A stretch of DNA of 64,000 nucleotides from Butyrivibrio sp. LB2008 (GCF_000621565.1 NZ_KK211305.1:218258-282257); one strand, 5' to 3'; counted from the stretch's first letter, positions 48,749 to 58,355 are shown. A program made the numbers and translations. The notes: generated from the letters alone by a model not told the origin.

Positions 48749-49645
48749 ATGAGCTTTCTTACTTATCTCATCAACGGACTTAGTCTTGGTAGTATTTATG
48801 CCATAATAGCACTTGGATATACCATGGTTTACGGAATTGCCAAGATGCTTAATTTTGCACACGGCGATTTTATCATGGTCGGATGCTATGTGATTTTCTC
48901 AATAAGCGGTGCTTTGAGCGGAAATGGCGTAATGGGAACCGTTATAGCTGTTGTCGTTTCTATTGTTCTGTGTTCTTTACTTGGAATTACCACTGAATTT
49001 ATTGCATACAGGCCTCTTAGAGGAGCAGCTTCACCTTTGGCAGTTCTTATCACTGCGATCGGAGTAAGTTACTTCCTTGAGAATCTTGCGCTTATTATAT
49101 TCGGTGCCGATGTAAAGTCTTTTTCATCAGTGATCACATGGAAGGGAATTTCATTTGCGGGCGGACAGCTCAAGATTCAGGGCGTTACGATTGTTACTAT
49201 CGTGATAAGTCTCGTTATTCTTATATGCCTTCAGCTTTTTATCAATAAGACCAAACAGGGACAGGCGATGCTTGCTGTTGCGGAGGATAAGGGAGCTGCT
49301 ACTCTTATGGGAATAAATGTCAATAAGACTATCATGCTCACATTTGCGATCGGATCTGCGCTTGCGGCTATCGCAGGTGCTCTTCTTTGCTCAGCTTATC
49401 CCAACCTGTCTCCATATGTCGGAGCAATGCCCGGTATAAAGGCGTTTGTCGCAGCGGTTTTGGGTGGAATCGGTTCTATCCCCGGAGCAATGATCGGAGG
49501 ACTAGTACTTGGAATTGTCGAGATCCTCAGTAAGACTTACATTTCTTCACAGCTGTCTGATGCCATAGTTTTTGGAATTCTTGTAATTGTGCTTATTGTT
49601 AAGCCCACAGGTATTCTTGGTAAAGTCATTCAGGAAAAGGTTTAA
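48749..49645 (+). CDS. livH: Branched-chain amino acid ABC permease LivH
   Basis: 298 residues with eight or so helices. LivH motifs are INGLSLGSIYAIIALGYTMVYG, ML-NFAHGDFIMVG, EFIAYRPLRGAASPLAVLI and the transport loop QAMLAVAEDKGAATLMGINV (parts given). TTTGGAGG precedes ATG 48749. With LivM it forms the channel of the importer. It ends 13 bp before livM. Confidence 0.94.
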   Translation: MSFLTYLINGLSLGSIYAIIALGYTMVYGIAKMLNFAHGDFIMVGCYVIFSISGALSGNGVMGTVIAVVVSIVLCSLLGITTEFIAYRPLRGAASPLAVLITAIGVSYFLENLALIIFGADVKSFSSVITWKGISFAGGQLKIQGVTIVTIVISLVILICLQLFINKTKQGQAMLAVAEDKGAATLMGINVNKTIMLTFAIGSALAAIAGALLCSAYPNLSPYVGAMPGIKAFVAAVLGGIGSIPGAMIGGLVLGIVEILSKTYISSQLSDAIVFGILVIVLIVKPTGILGKVIQEKV

Positions 49646-49658
49646 AGAGGTGACGACT

Positions 49659-50717
49659 ATGCATATGGACAAAAAGACAAAAGATAATTTAATCACTTAC
49701 GGAATTGTTATTGCTGCATTTTTGGTTGTGGAAGTGCTTGCGATGACGGGAAAGCTTTCAAGTCATATGGGCGGATTACTGGTTCCTATGACATATTATG
49801 CGATTATCGCGGTTGCGCTCAATCTTTGTGTTGGTATTTTGGGTGAGCTCAGTATCGGTCATTGCGGATTTATGTGTATCGGTGCTTTTACCAGCGCTAC
49901 TTTTTCCAAGGTTATGGCGGATAAGATTCCTTCCGGCCCAAGATTTTTTATAGCTTTTATTATCGGAATAGCTGTTGCGGCGCTTTTCGGTTTCCTTATC
50001 GGTATACCCGTACTCAGACTTAAAGGCGATTATCTTGCCATTGTTACACTTGCTTTCGGTGAGATCATTAAGAATGTAATAAATGCTTTTTACATCGGAG
50101 TAGACAGCAAGGGATTTCATTTTTCGATGGAAAACCAGATGGCACTTAATCTTGAGTCCGATGGAACAATGATCATAAACGGAGCCATGGGTATTACCGG
50201 AACTCCAAAGGATGCAAATTTCATGATAGGAATCGGCGTTCTTCTTATCTCTCTTGTTATCGTACTTAATCTTATCAATTCAAGAGACGGACGCGCTATC
50301 ATGGCTATCAGAGATAACCATATCGCAGCAGAAGCTTCGGGAATCAATGTCACAAGATACAAGATGCTGGCATTTACAATTTCCGCAGCGATCGCAGGTT
50401 CAGCCGGAGTTCTTTATTCTCATAACATAACTACACTTACGGCTTCATCACAGTATTTTGGATATAACGCATCAATTATGATCCTTGTATATGTTGTACT
50501 CGGCGGAATCGGAAATATCAGAGGAAGCGTTGTGGCTGCATGCATACTGTACCTTCTTCCCGAGCTTTTGAGAGGACTTAATAAGTACAGAATGCTTATC
50601 TATTCAATAGTTCTTATCGTAATGATGATCGTGAACTGGTCACCAAAGGTAATCGAGTGGAGAAAGAGAACATTTGCGAATTTCGGATTTAAGAAAAAGG
50701 TTAAGGTGGTGAAATAA
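49659..50717 (+). CDS. livM: Branched-chain amino acid ABC permease LivM
   Basis: 352 residues from ATG 49659 with GAGGTGA upstream; an in-frame start 72 bp earlier lies inside livH. It has about nine helices, with LNLCVGILGELSIGHCGFMC, LRLKGDYLAIVTLAFGEI and the cytoplasmic loop RAIMAIRDNHIAAEASGINV. The stop overlaps the livG start by one base. Second channel subunit of the importer. Confidence 0.94.
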   Translation: MHMDKKTKDNLITYGIVIAAFLVVEVLAMTGKLSSHMGGLLVPMTYYAIIAVALNLCVGILGELSIGHCGFMCIGAFTSATFSKVMADKIPSGPRFFIAFIIGIAVAALFGFLIGIPVLRLKGDYLAIVTLAFGEIIKNVINAFYIGVDSKGFHFSMENQMALNLESDGTMIINGAMGITGTPKDANFMIGIGVLLISLVIVLNLINSRDGRAIMAIRDNHIAAEASGINVTRYKMLAFTISAAIAGSAGVLYSHNITTLTASSQYFGYNASIMILVYVVLGGIGNIRGSVVAACILYLLPELLRGLNKYRMLIYSIVLIVMMIVNWSPKVIEWRKRTFANFGFKKKVKVVK

Positions 50718-51475
50718 TGGCACTTTTGGATGTAACCAATTTGAGCATATCCTTCGGTGGACTTCGTGCGGTTGACGATTTTAATATGACGATTGAAAAA
50801 GGTGAACTATACGGCCTTATCGGACCTAACGGTGCGGGTAAGACTACGGTCTTCAATCTTCTTACCGGCGTGTACAAGCCAAATGAAGGAAAGATCAAGC
50901 TTGACGGTGAAGATATCACAAGAAAGAATACAATAGAGATAAATCATGCGGGAATAGCAAGAACCTTCCAGAACATCAGACTTTTCAAGCAGATGTCCGT
51001 TATCGATAACGTTAAGGTTGGACTTTCCGAGAGATATAAATACAGCACACTCGAAAGTCTCCTTCATGTAGGAAGATACAAGAAGGTTGAGAAGCAGATA
51101 GATGATGAGGCCATGCGCCTTCTTAATGTCTTTGATCTTGCAGGTGAAAGAGATACTCTTGCTTCAAATCTTCCTTACGGAAAGCAGAGAAAGTTAGAGA
51201 TCGTAAGAGCCATGGCTACAGATCCCAAGCTCCTTCTTCTGGATGAGCCTGCAGCGGGAATGAATCCCAACGAGACCAAAGAACTTATGGAAACTATCGC
51301 TCTTGTAAGAAAAGAGTTTAACATGACGATACTTCTTATCGAGCACGACATGAAGCTTGTTTCCGGAATCTGCGAGAAGCTTACCGTACTTAACTTCGGT
51401 AAAGTTCTCTGCCAGGGCGAGACAAAAGAAGTTTTGACCAATCCTGAGGTAGTTAAGGCATACCTTGGTGAGTAG
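50717..51475 (+). CDS. livG: Branched-chain amino acid ABC ATPase LivG
   Basis: 252 residues. Walker A GPNGAGKTT, Q-loop RTFQNIRLFKQMSVIDNV, a family-specific signature LPYGKQRKLEIVRAMA, Walker B LLLLDEPAAGMNP and switch IEHDMKLV. The long helical insert between Q-loop and signature is typical of LivG. It works as a heterodimer with LivF. Confidence 0.95.
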   Translation: MALLDVTNLSISFGGLRAVDDFNMTIEKGELYGLIGPNGAGKTTVFNLLTGVYKPNEGKIKLDGEDITRKNTIEINHAGIARTFQNIRLFKQMSVIDNVKVGLSERYKYSTLESLLHVGRYKKVEKQIDDEAMRLLNVFDLAGERDTLASNLPYGKQRKLEIVRAMATDPKLLLLDEPAAGMNPNETKELMETIALVRKEFNMTILLIEHDMKLVSGICEKLTVLNFGKVLCQGETKEVLTNPEVVKAYLGE

Positions 51476-51506
51476 AGTGCTTGCATAAAATATTTTCGAG
51501 GTGTAT

Positions 51507-52220
51507 ATGGAACCAATTTTAGAAGTAAAAGATTTAAGTGTATATTACGGTGTTATTCAGGCTCTTAAGGGAATCTCCTTTAAGGTGAACAAGGGCGAAG
51601 TTGTTGCGCTTATCGGAGCAAACGGCGCAGGAAAAACAACAACACTTCATACACTTTCAGGACTTATCAAAGCAGATGAAGGTTTGATAAAATATAAGGG
51701 AGAGGAACTTACCAAGATTCCCGGACACAAGATCGTATCAATGGGAATGGCTCAGGTTCCCGAGGGAAGAAGAGTATTTGCAGAGATGACGGTTCTCCAG
51801 AATCTTAAGATGGGAGCTTACACAAGAGACAACAGTGCAGAACTTCAGGAGACACTTGAAAAAATCTACACTCGTTTCCCCAGACTTAAAGAGAGAACAA
51901 ATCAGCTTGCCGGAACACTTTCAGGCGGTGAGCAGCAGATGCTCGCAATGGGAAGAGCGCTTATGTCTCATCCCGATATTATCCTGATGGATGAGCCTTC
52001 AATGGGACTTTCTCCTATTTTTGTAAATGAGATATTTAATATCATAGAAGACGTGAACAAAGACGGCGTAACAGTTCTTTTGGTTGAACAGAATGCCAAA
52101 AAAGCTCTTTCAATCGCCAACAGAGCATACGTCCTTGAAACAGGTAAGATTGTAAAAGAAGGAAACGCAGCAGACCTTCTAAACGATGAGTCTATAAAAA
52201 AAGCATATTTAGGTGAGTAG
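51507..52220 (+). CDS. livF: Branched-chain amino acid ABC ATPase LivF
   Basis: 237 residues from ATG 51507; a GTG two codons earlier overlaps the GAGG site. Walker A GANGAGKTT, VPEGRRVFAEMTVLQNLKMG after the Q-loop, signature LSGGEQQMLAMGRALM, Walker B IILMDEPSMGLSP. All are standard for LivF, the second ATPase of the importer. The end is followed directly by the hairpin set at 52222-52339. Confidence 0.95.
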   Translation: MEPILEVKDLSVYYGVIQALKGISFKVNKGEVVALIGANGAGKTTTLHTLSGLIKADEGLIKYKGEELTKIPGHKIVSMGMAQVPEGRRVFAEMTVLQNLKMGAYTRDNSAELQETLEKIYTRFPRLKERTNQLAGTLSGGEQQMLAMGRALMSHPDIILMDEPSMGLSPIFVNEIFNIIEDVNKDGVTVLLVEQNAKKALSIANRAYVLETGKIVKEGNAADLLNDESIKKAYLGE

Positions 52221-52221
52221 A

Positions 52222-52339
52222 GCACTTGCCGAGGTATTATCGAGGCTAGTGCGAACCATGGGGATACACTTAGCGAGGTTTTTCACGAGCTTAGTGAATA
52301 TCCCAGGAGTAAGCTGAGAGCACTTGCGGAGGCCAGTGC
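52222..52339 (+). ncRNA. Three tandem small hairpins between livF and the kinase-like gene
   Basis: Hairpin a (52222-52252): GCACTTGCC/GGCTAGTGC with loop GAGGTATTATCGA. Hairpin b (52261-52304): GGGATACACTTAGC/GCTTAGTG..TATCCC with loop GAGGTTTTTCACGA. Hairpin c (52320-52339): a shortened GCACTTGC/GGCCAGTGC. The same loop pattern is found at 8711-8741. Stems differ but stay paired, which points to RNA structure. The set occupies the whole 138-bp gap. Confidence 0.5.
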
Positions 52340-52358
52340 GAACTGGGAGGTGAAGACT

Positions 52359-52985
52359 ATGAAAAACGTTACTATTACAATTGCAAGACAATATGGAAGT
52401 GGCGGAAGAACAGTCGGCAAGATGCTGGCAAAAGACCTTGGAATAAATTATTACAACAAAGAACTTTTGCGTCTTGCCTCCGAAGAGAGCGGGATAAACG
52501 AAGACCTTTTTCTGGACGCCGATGAACGTTGCAGAACAATAGGCTTCTTCAAAATGCCCGCCAATGTTTACACCGGTGAGATCTTAGGCCCTGACAGCAA
52601 AGACTTTACCTCTTTTGATAACCTCTTTAATTTTCAGGCAGCCACGATCAAAAAAATCGCCGAGACCACAGGCGGTGTCATAATCGGACGCGCAGCCAAC
52701 TTTGTCCTTAAAGATTATGACAATGTCATAAGTGTTTTCGTACATGCCCCTCAGGATTTCCTTATGGAGCAGGCCGCTAAAGTACAAAGCCTTCCCCCCG
52801 ATGAACTTGAAAAGTTCATCGCAAGAGAAGACAAATACAGAGCCGACTACTACGAACACCACACCGGCTGCAAATGGACCGACGCCATGAACTACGACCT
52901 CTGCCTCGACAGCAGTAAACTCGGCTTTGAAAAATGCGTAGAAGCAATTAAAGCCTACGCCAAAGTCAGATTTGGAGAAATATAA
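52359..52985 (+). CDS. Cytidylate kinase-like family protein
   Basis: 208 residues from ATG 52359 (GGGAGGTGA upstream). The P-loop-like start TITIARQYGSGGRTVGKMLA, GVIIGRAANFVL and the lid REDKYRADYYEHHTGCKW place it in the cytidylate-kinase-like AAK group, which is distinct from true Cmk. Substrate is unknown; family members are often near transport or regulatory genes. It is likely co-transcribed with liv genes and ends at the terminator at 53048. Confidence 0.85.
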   Translation: MKNVTITIARQYGSGGRTVGKMLAKDLGINYYNKELLRLASEESGINEDLFLDADERCRTIGFFKMPANVYTGEILGPDSKDFTSFDNLFNFQAATIKKIAETTGGVIIGRAANFVLKDYDNVISVFVHAPQDFLMEQAAKVQSLPPDELEKFIAREDKYRADYYEHHTGCKWTDAMNYDLCLDSSKLGFEKCVEAIKAYAKVRFGEI

Positions 52986-53047
52986 ATTTCGGGAATTAAA
53001 GTTTAGGTGCGTTTGACAGTAGAACGCTATATTGAGTTAATAAATCG

Positions 53048-53213
53048 AAGTGGTGTGTTTGATGATTGAATTTACACACCACTTTCTTTATATCATAGGA
53101 AAGTGCTTTCCTATGATATAAAAATGCTCCGCAGGATGCGCAGCTCGCGGAAAGGTAATTTATTGCTTCGCAATACCGCTCGCGCGCGAAAGAGTCGCGA
53201 GCGACTCTTTGTT
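53048..53213. repeat. Multi-hairpin intergenic element, copy 2
   Basis: Terminator-like hairpin AAGTGGTGTG/CACACCACTT (53048-53084), hairpin ATATCATAGGAAAG/CTTTCCTATGATAT (53089-53120), linker AAAAATGCTCCGCAGGATGCG, a third stem with TTGCTTCGCAA loop region, and AAAGAGTCG-CGAG-CGACTCTTT (53189-53210) ending GTT. It has the same order as 26052-26231 with changed stems. The following ~245 bp (to 53461) are AT-rich without a supported gene. Confidence 0.7.
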
Positions 53214-53461
53214 CTAAATGTCATGATGACGAGTACTTTAATCTTTAGATATCCTTTTATCAATAAACCAGTTGCGGAGCATAAGTGTTGTATTAACCAA
53301 GCGATATGCGAGTTTCTGAGTATCTTCATTGATCTTACAAACATCTCCAACAAAATCTTCTGTTTTTCCGATTTTACATTGATAAAGATCCACATGAATG
53401 ATAGAATTGTTAATAAAATATTAAAACTTAATTTTTGTATAGGAAACAAAAAAGGAGAAAA

Positions 53462-53791
53462 ATGGCAGAAAGAGATATTTTCATGGACACAAACGTGTTC
53501 ACGGGAATCGTTGGGGATATTCAAAGCGCGGCAGAAAATTTAGTGCTTTCAGATGACGCACTGAAAAACACAAGTTGCTTGGAGGGATTTACCGCAGGAA
53601 GACAGATTATTGAAGCATTAAAGAACGTGCATACATCAGCAGATTTATACAGACAGGAAGCGTCCATATCACTTCCAAGAGCTTTATATACAGTCAGAGA
53701 CAGTATGATTGCAGTTGATAATGCTGCAAGTGAGAGCCTCACGGTTGAAAGTAAAAATGCCGGAGGTAGTTTAAATGAGTCGAAGAAGTGA
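53462..53791 (+). CDS. Small type VII secretion-like protein (WXG100/TIGR04197-like)
   Basis: 109 residues from ATG 53462 (AAAGGAGAAAA upstream). It is predicted to be all helical, with two long helices joined near the middle (ALKNTSCLEGFTAGRQIIEA). The size, composition and position as first gene of a three-gene set fit the small helical partners that accompany LXG-type effectors in Firmicutes. It overlaps the next gene by 17 bp. No EssC-type ATPase is in the window, so secretion would rely on genes elsewhere. Function inferred from context. Confidence 0.6.
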   Translation: MAERDIFMDTNVFTGIVGDIQSAAENLVLSDDALKNTSCLEGFTAGRQIIEALKNVHTSADLYRQEASISLPRALYTVRDSMIAVDNAASESLTVESKNAGGSLNESKK

Positions 53792-54158
53792 TATTGAACA
53801 TGAGATACATAGCTATGAACGTAAAATAGATGAATGTAAGGGGCGTAAGAGCAGACTTGAAGAGATACACGAATCTATGTCCCGAAAACGTACAGATGTA
53901 GAGAATGATGTTTATGAGCCTGAGCGTATATATGATATGACTTTTGGTGAAAAGTTCAGAGGTAAGCTCGAACAAAATTCAGAGGAATACCAGTTCGAGA
54001 TCAATATTAGAACAGATGCGTTCCTGAGTAATACGGCTCAGTTTATGAGTTCTATAAAAAGAGCTATAGAAAGACTGGAAGAAATGATTGACGAATATAG
54101 AAATCATATAAGTAAGCTCGAGGCCGAGCTTGCTTCTCTTGACGATGATAAATACTAA
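53775..54158 (+). CDS. Coiled-coil protein (DUF5082/YwqH-like)
   Basis: 127 residues that are nearly all helix with heptads (HEIHSYERKIDECKGRKSRL at the start, then AIERLEEMIDEYRNHISKLE near the end). Such proteins are found as second gene in type VII LXG cassettes and are thought to act as targeting factors or chaperones for the effector. GGAGGTAG precedes the ATG inside the previous gene. The large next gene starts 12 bp later. Confidence 0.65.
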   Translation: MSRRSDIEHEIHSYERKIDECKGRKSRLEEIHESMSRKRTDVENDVYEPERIYDMTFGEKFRGKLEQNSEEYQFEINIRTDAFLSNTAQFMSSIKRAIERLEEMIDEYRNHISKLEAELASLDDDKY

Positions 54159-54170
54159 GAGGGTAAGATA

Positions 54171-56570
54171 ATGTCATTTTATGATAATGATGAGATATAT
54201 TTAAGAGATTTTGAAGATAAGCAATTTGACGCAGAAAAATTCAAGGCTTTTATGGATAACCTTGCGCAGGACATTGATGGATACGGCGCAAAGGCAATGT
54301 ATCTTGAAGCAGGCTATGGCAAATACTACAATAATGAGACTTACGGTGGTAGAGCTGCTGATGCATCAAAAGAATTTATAGGTAACGGACAAAGGGATAA
54401 GCTCCATGTCCAAAATCGTAACATTCAAAAAGAACTGTACATGGCTTGTGCGGATGTAAAAGAAGCTTTTGAAGAGATGGTTGACCCTTCTCCAAAAGCG
54501 CGTATAAGTAGAGAGGTGTTAAGGCATATAAAGAAAGATCATCAAGGACGTTACGAAGAAATGGATGTGCTTGGTTGTGAGATTGAAAGCATGGTAAGAG
54601 AAGTTATAAATGACTTCAGCGATCTTACAGATTTTGAATATTTCGACGCCAAACCGGTACGTGAAATCTATGATGAATTTTGCGGTAATGGAGGATGCAT
54701 GGATAAATGTATCCAAAAACTTGAAATGTTCGATGAATATGCAGAGTCGATGATGTTCAAAAAAGATATAACGGGAAAATCAGCTTTACTTCAGGATAAT
54801 ATCAGAAACACCGCAGGGGCTCTTGATGCCATGAAAATCTACAATCCAAGTATTGCCCACAATTCCGTAGGACTTGTTGCACTTGGAACAAATGTATCAT
54901 ATCTTGATAACGGGCTTGCATCTTTGTGGGCTGCGGCTTCAAATGGCACAAAGATGAATGTTAAGATCTTTGCTACTGACAAAGATGCAGCTGAATATCT
55001 TGATGCACAGATGAAAATTCTTTGTGATGATGACGATTCAAATGACGCAGATGCTATAGCTAACATCAATGCTACTGTCCAGGGATTCTTATATATGGAA
55101 GTCGTTGATGGTAAAAAGTATGTTGCATATGACCAGGAAAAGATTGAAGGAACACTAAAACATCTTGAAAAGGGTGGACTTGCATATCAGCTTTTATCTT
55201 CAGTTGATGAGCAAATAAAGGAGAATAAGAAGAAAGGCGTTGCAGTTCCTAATGCTATAACGAAGTTAGAATTTGGCGGACGATTTGAAAATACAAAGCT
55301 TGAAGTAAGGAAAGACGGCGCAGGTGTCCGTTTGGAGGTAACATCCAATAATGATCTATTGCCGCTTAATGAGATAAAGCACAAAACTGTTGCATATGCA
55401 GCGACAAGGGAATCAGCATTAAATTATTTTAAGAATGGTGATAATTACGATTGGGATGCAATTAGCGAATGGTTTAAAGCAAAAGATGACCTTAATGATG
55501 CTTATCACTTTACTTCTATAGAATATGAAGTATTAGCTGGTGAGATGTTTGAAATGACGGATGAGGAAATAGAGTCACTTTTTTGTAATGCGCAGTATGA
55601 TGATGGTTCTGCTTTAATCAAGGTGTCAGATAAACTTGGTATCCTAATAGACAGGCACGATATAATGCTAAATGTTTTAAAGGAAGTTGAAGATGATTTT
55701 GTAAAATCAGATAAATTTACTCGTGCGGTACTGATTGATAGTATCTTTGATGACATGCCAAGAGCAGGTTATATTAATTATGTTCATATTAGTCATAAGG
55801 AAAACTCTGGGGGACGAAACATTTATTTAGCACGAATAGATTGCTGTCCGGGAGAATATTATGATCCTAATGTGAAAAAACCTTTTGACAAAAATGCAAG
55901 GTCAATAATGGTATATCCATATTCAAGTGCTTATGGTATAAATAAAAATATTAACCAATCTGTTAGAGAAATAAATAGAAAAAGAACAGCTGTCAATGTA
56001 CCGGATGATGCAGCTAAATTTCTGGCAGAACAGACTGTATTGTACGCAGTCGATTACTGCACCAAAAGTTCTATTTCATTAGAGTATTGGACAGTAAAAG
56101 AAATGGTAGCTGAAATGGAGAAGATAAATAATGCGGAAAAATTAATGAGTGATTTCGACACGATGGATTATGGCACTTATGCACACTGCATGTTTGTTAA
56201 AGGAACGGTAGTACAAATTACTGAAAAAGATGGCGACTGTGTGTATGTTTATAACCCTGAATTTGATGAGAAGAAACTTCTATTTTGTGTTGAAGCATAC
56301 AATAGAGAAAAGGGAACAAATTATACTGTTGATGAAATGATAAAAGAATTTGAAAAGGAATTTGAACAAGATGAAAATGGCAATAAAATTGGAAACAGTG
56401 ATATTTTCGATAAATATAATGCATGGTGCTCGGAGGAAGAGGGACTAGATAAGGGTGAAAAACTTGAAGATGAAATGGAAAATGATTTAGCGAGGAATAA
56501 AAATAAATCTACGGATGAAATAGACGCGATGAGTGTTGAAGAGGTAGAAAAATATTTGGAAGAGCATTGA
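54171..56570 (+). CDS. Large putative type VII-like effector, 799 aa
   Basis: An acidic protein with no signal peptide or membrane helix. The first ~200 residues are helical (FKAFMDNLAQDIDGYGAKAM, IQKELYMACADVKEAFEEMV) and resemble the N-terminal secretion domain of LXG-type proteins; residues ~200-330 and 500-620 look mixed alpha/beta. The C-terminal ~160 residues are more AT-rich in DNA and strongly acidic, ending VEKYLEEH. No known toxin fold or catalytic motif was recognised. Three tandem small membrane proteins follow, a possible immunity set. Could also be a structural or surface protein. Confidence 0.55.
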   Translation: MSFYDNDEIYLRDFEDKQFDAEKFKAFMDNLAQDIDGYGAKAMYLEAGYGKYYNNETYGGRAADASKEFIGNGQRDKLHVQNRNIQKELYMACADVKEAFEEMVDPSPKARISREVLRHIKKDHQGRYEEMDVLGCEIESMVREVINDFSDLTDFEYFDAKPVREIYDEFCGNGGCMDKCIQKLEMFDEYAESMMFKKDITGKSALLQDNIRNTAGALDAMKIYNPSIAHNSVGLVALGTNVSYLDNGLASLWAAASNGTKMNVKIFATDKDAAEYLDAQMKILCDDDDSNDADAIANINATVQGFLYMEVVDGKKYVAYDQEKIEGTLKHLEKGGLAYQLLSSVDEQIKENKKKGVAVPNAITKLEFGGRFENTKLEVRKDGAGVRLEVTSNNDLLPLNEIKHKTVAYAATRESALNYFKNGDNYDWDAISEWFKAKDDLNDAYHFTSIEYEVLAGEMFEMTDEEIESLFCNAQYDDGSALIKVSDKLGILIDRHDIMLNVLKEVEDDFVKSDKFTRAVLIDSIFDDMPRAGYINYVHISHKENSGGRNIYLARIDCCPGEYYDPNVKKPFDKNARSIMVYPYSSAYGINKNINQSVREINRKRTAVNVPDDAAKFLAEQTVLYAVDYCTKSSISLEYWTVKEMVAEMEKINNAEKLMSDFDTMDYGTYAHCMFVKGTVVQITEKDGDCVYVYNPEFDEKKLLFCVEAYNREKGTNYTVDEMIKEFEKEFEQDENGNKIGNSDIFDKYNAWCSEEEGLDKGEKLEDEMENDLARNKNKSTDEIDAMSVEEVEKYLEEH

Positions 56571-56575
56571 CAAAA

Positions 56576-57118
56576 ATGAAAAAAAGAGTACCGCTTATAA
56601 TCTGTATTTTTTCTTTATTGCTTATAGGTGTTATATCTTATGGTATACATTTTAATCAATTAAAGAAAGAAGCTGATGAAAAAAAAGAACTTGAAAATTT
56701 ATATTACAAGCAGAATATTGCTTTTAGATTGTGTTCTAATATGGACATAATAAATTATTATCATGGTATTGATGATTCAGATATAAATTATGTTGTGATT
56801 TCGATATATACATATAACATCGTGTGTCCTCAGAATAAATTGCCAATTGATGAATTTATTGCATATATAAGTGAAGAATATGATTCTGAAGGTACGCCCA
56901 GAATATATTCGCAGCCACCTAATATAAAGGGGTATATTGATTGGTTTTGGACCATAGGGCAAGGTGAAGATACTATTCAAAAATACAAAAAATATTTTAT
57001 TCATTTTTTAGCCAAAAAAAGCAGACCACCATTTTGGGAAATGAGCTATGAAGAACTTATTTCCAATTTAGAAGAATTCCAAAAAGATCCTGAATATAAT
57101 CCTTTTCTTGAAGGATGA
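56576..57118 (+). CDS. Small membrane-anchored protein, tandem paralogue 1
   Basis: 180 residues from ATG 56576. It has one N-terminal membrane helix (LIICIFSLLLIGVISYGIHF), a charged coiled stretch (KKEADEKKELENLYYKQN) and an extracellular-type domain with ISEEYDSEGTPRIYSQP and a C-terminal LEEFQKDPEYNPF. AT-rich relative to neighbours. Two paralogues follow. Its position directly after the large effector-like gene suggests a partner or immunity protein, as commonly found behind polymorphic toxins; this is inference. Confidence 0.6.
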   Translation: MKKRVPLIICIFSLLLIGVISYGIHFNQLKKEADEKKELENLYYKQNIAFRLCSNMDIINYYHGIDDSDINYVVISIYTYNIVCPQNKLPIDEFIAYISEEYDSEGTPRIYSQPPNIKGYIDWFWTIGQGEDTIQKYKKYFIHFLAKKSRPPFWEMSYEELISNLEEFQKDPEYNPFLEG

Positions 57119-57186
57119 GTATTCAGAGAAAAGGAAGAACCTTGATAAAGTCAAGAGTTTCCGCCACAGGGCACGAGAGGATTTTT

Positions 57187-57732
57187 GTGAAAAAGAAAGC
57201 AACATTTATAATCTGTATTATTTCTTTATTACTCATAGGCGTTATATTTTACGGTATACATCTTAATCAATTAAAAGAAGAAGCAAAGAAAGAAGCTGAG
57301 GAAAAAAGAGAGCTTGAATTCTTATATTATGAACAGAATACAGCGTTTTGGCTAACTTGTGATTTTAGTAAAATATATTCTTATTGTAGTTTTGAAAATG
57401 CAAATAAAAAAAATACTGCTATTTCCATATATGCATATAATGCTCAATCGGATCATGAATTGACACTTGATGAGTTTTATACATATATAAGCAAAGAATA
57501 TGATTCAGATGGAAAACCTATGATATATTCACAGCCTGAAATTATAAAAGAATATATTGATTGGTATTTTAATGAAGGCAAGAAAAAGATTGATAGATAT
57601 GAAACATCTTTTATTGTATACCTAGTAAGAAAAGGTGAGAAATCAATTTTAGATATGAATTATGAAGAAATCGTTGCTAATTTAGAAGAATTCCAAAAAG
57701 ATCCTGAATATAATCCATTTATTGAAGGATGA
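57187..57732 (+). CDS. Small membrane-anchored protein, tandem paralogue 2
   Basis: 181 residues from GTG 57187 (AGAGGA upstream). ATG 57115, which overlaps the previous stop (ATGA), would add 24 residues. TM helix at the N-terminus, then EAKKEAEEKRELE, then a domain related to paralogue 1 (ISKEYDSDGKPMIYSQPE, LEEFQKDPEYNPF). The first ~65 residues and the 72 bp upstream are almost identical to paralogue 3, showing a recent duplication, whereas the C-terminal domains have diverged. Confidence 0.6.
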   Translation: MKKKATFIICIISLLLIGVIFYGIHLNQLKEEAKKEAEEKRELEFLYYEQNTAFWLTCDFSKIYSYCSFENANKKNTAISIYAYNAQSDHELTLDEFYTYISKEYDSDGKPMIYSQPEIIKEYIDWYFNEGKKKIDRYETSFIVYLVRKGEKSILDMNYEEIVANLEEFQKDPEYNPFIEG

Positions 57733-57800
57733 GTATTCAAAGAAAAGGAAGAACCTTGATAAAGTCAAGAGTTTCCGCCACAGGGCACGAGAGGATTTTT

Positions 57801-58355
57801 GTGAAAAAGAAAGCAACATTTATAATCTGTATTATTTCTTTATTACTCATAGGTGTAATATTTTATGGTATACATCTTAATCAATTAAAAGAAGAAGCAA
57901 AGAAAGAGGCTGAAGAAAAAAGGGAGCTTGAATTATTATATTATGATCAGAATACCGCTTTTGCTCTATGTTATGAGCCTAAAAAAAGGTTTTTCTATCA
58001 TGGGATTGAGGATGGCGATAAAAATCAGTTTATAGTAAATATATACGCATACAATAATGCACAATCTGAGCACGAGCTATCAAGCGATGAATTTATTGAT
58101 TATATAAGTGAAGAATATGATTCCGAAGGAAAACCTAAGATATATTCGCAACCGTCGAATGTTAAGGAATATATTCATTGGTATAATACTGATGGTCAAA
58201 AAGGCAAAGTGGTTCATGACTATAGCATTTGTTTTGGAGCATATTTGATGGAAAAAGGAAAGCCAAATTATTGGGAAATGAGCTATGAGGAAGTGGTAGC
58301 TAATTTAGAAGAATTTCAAAAAGATCCTGAGTATATAGCATTTATGAATGGATGA
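57801..58355 (+). CDS. Small membrane-anchored protein, tandem paralogue 3
   Basis: 184 residues from GTG 57801; ATG 57729 is an alternative coupled start. The N-terminus and leader are the same as in paralogue 2, and the C-terminal domain is different but related (ISEEYDSEGKPKIYSQPS, MSYEEVVANLEEFQKDPEY). Last gene of the cassette, followed by the long hairpin at 58405. Tandem paralogues with constant anchors and variable outer domains are typical of immunity arrays. Confidence 0.6.
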   Translation: MKKKATFIICIISLLLIGVIFYGIHLNQLKEEAKKEAEEKRELELLYYDQNTAFALCYEPKKRFFYHGIEDGDKNQFIVNIYAYNNAQSEHELSSDEFIDYISEEYDSEGKPKIYSQPSNVKEYIHWYNTDGQKGKVVHDYSICFGAYLMEKGKPNYWEMSYEEVVANLEEFQKDPEYIAFMNG

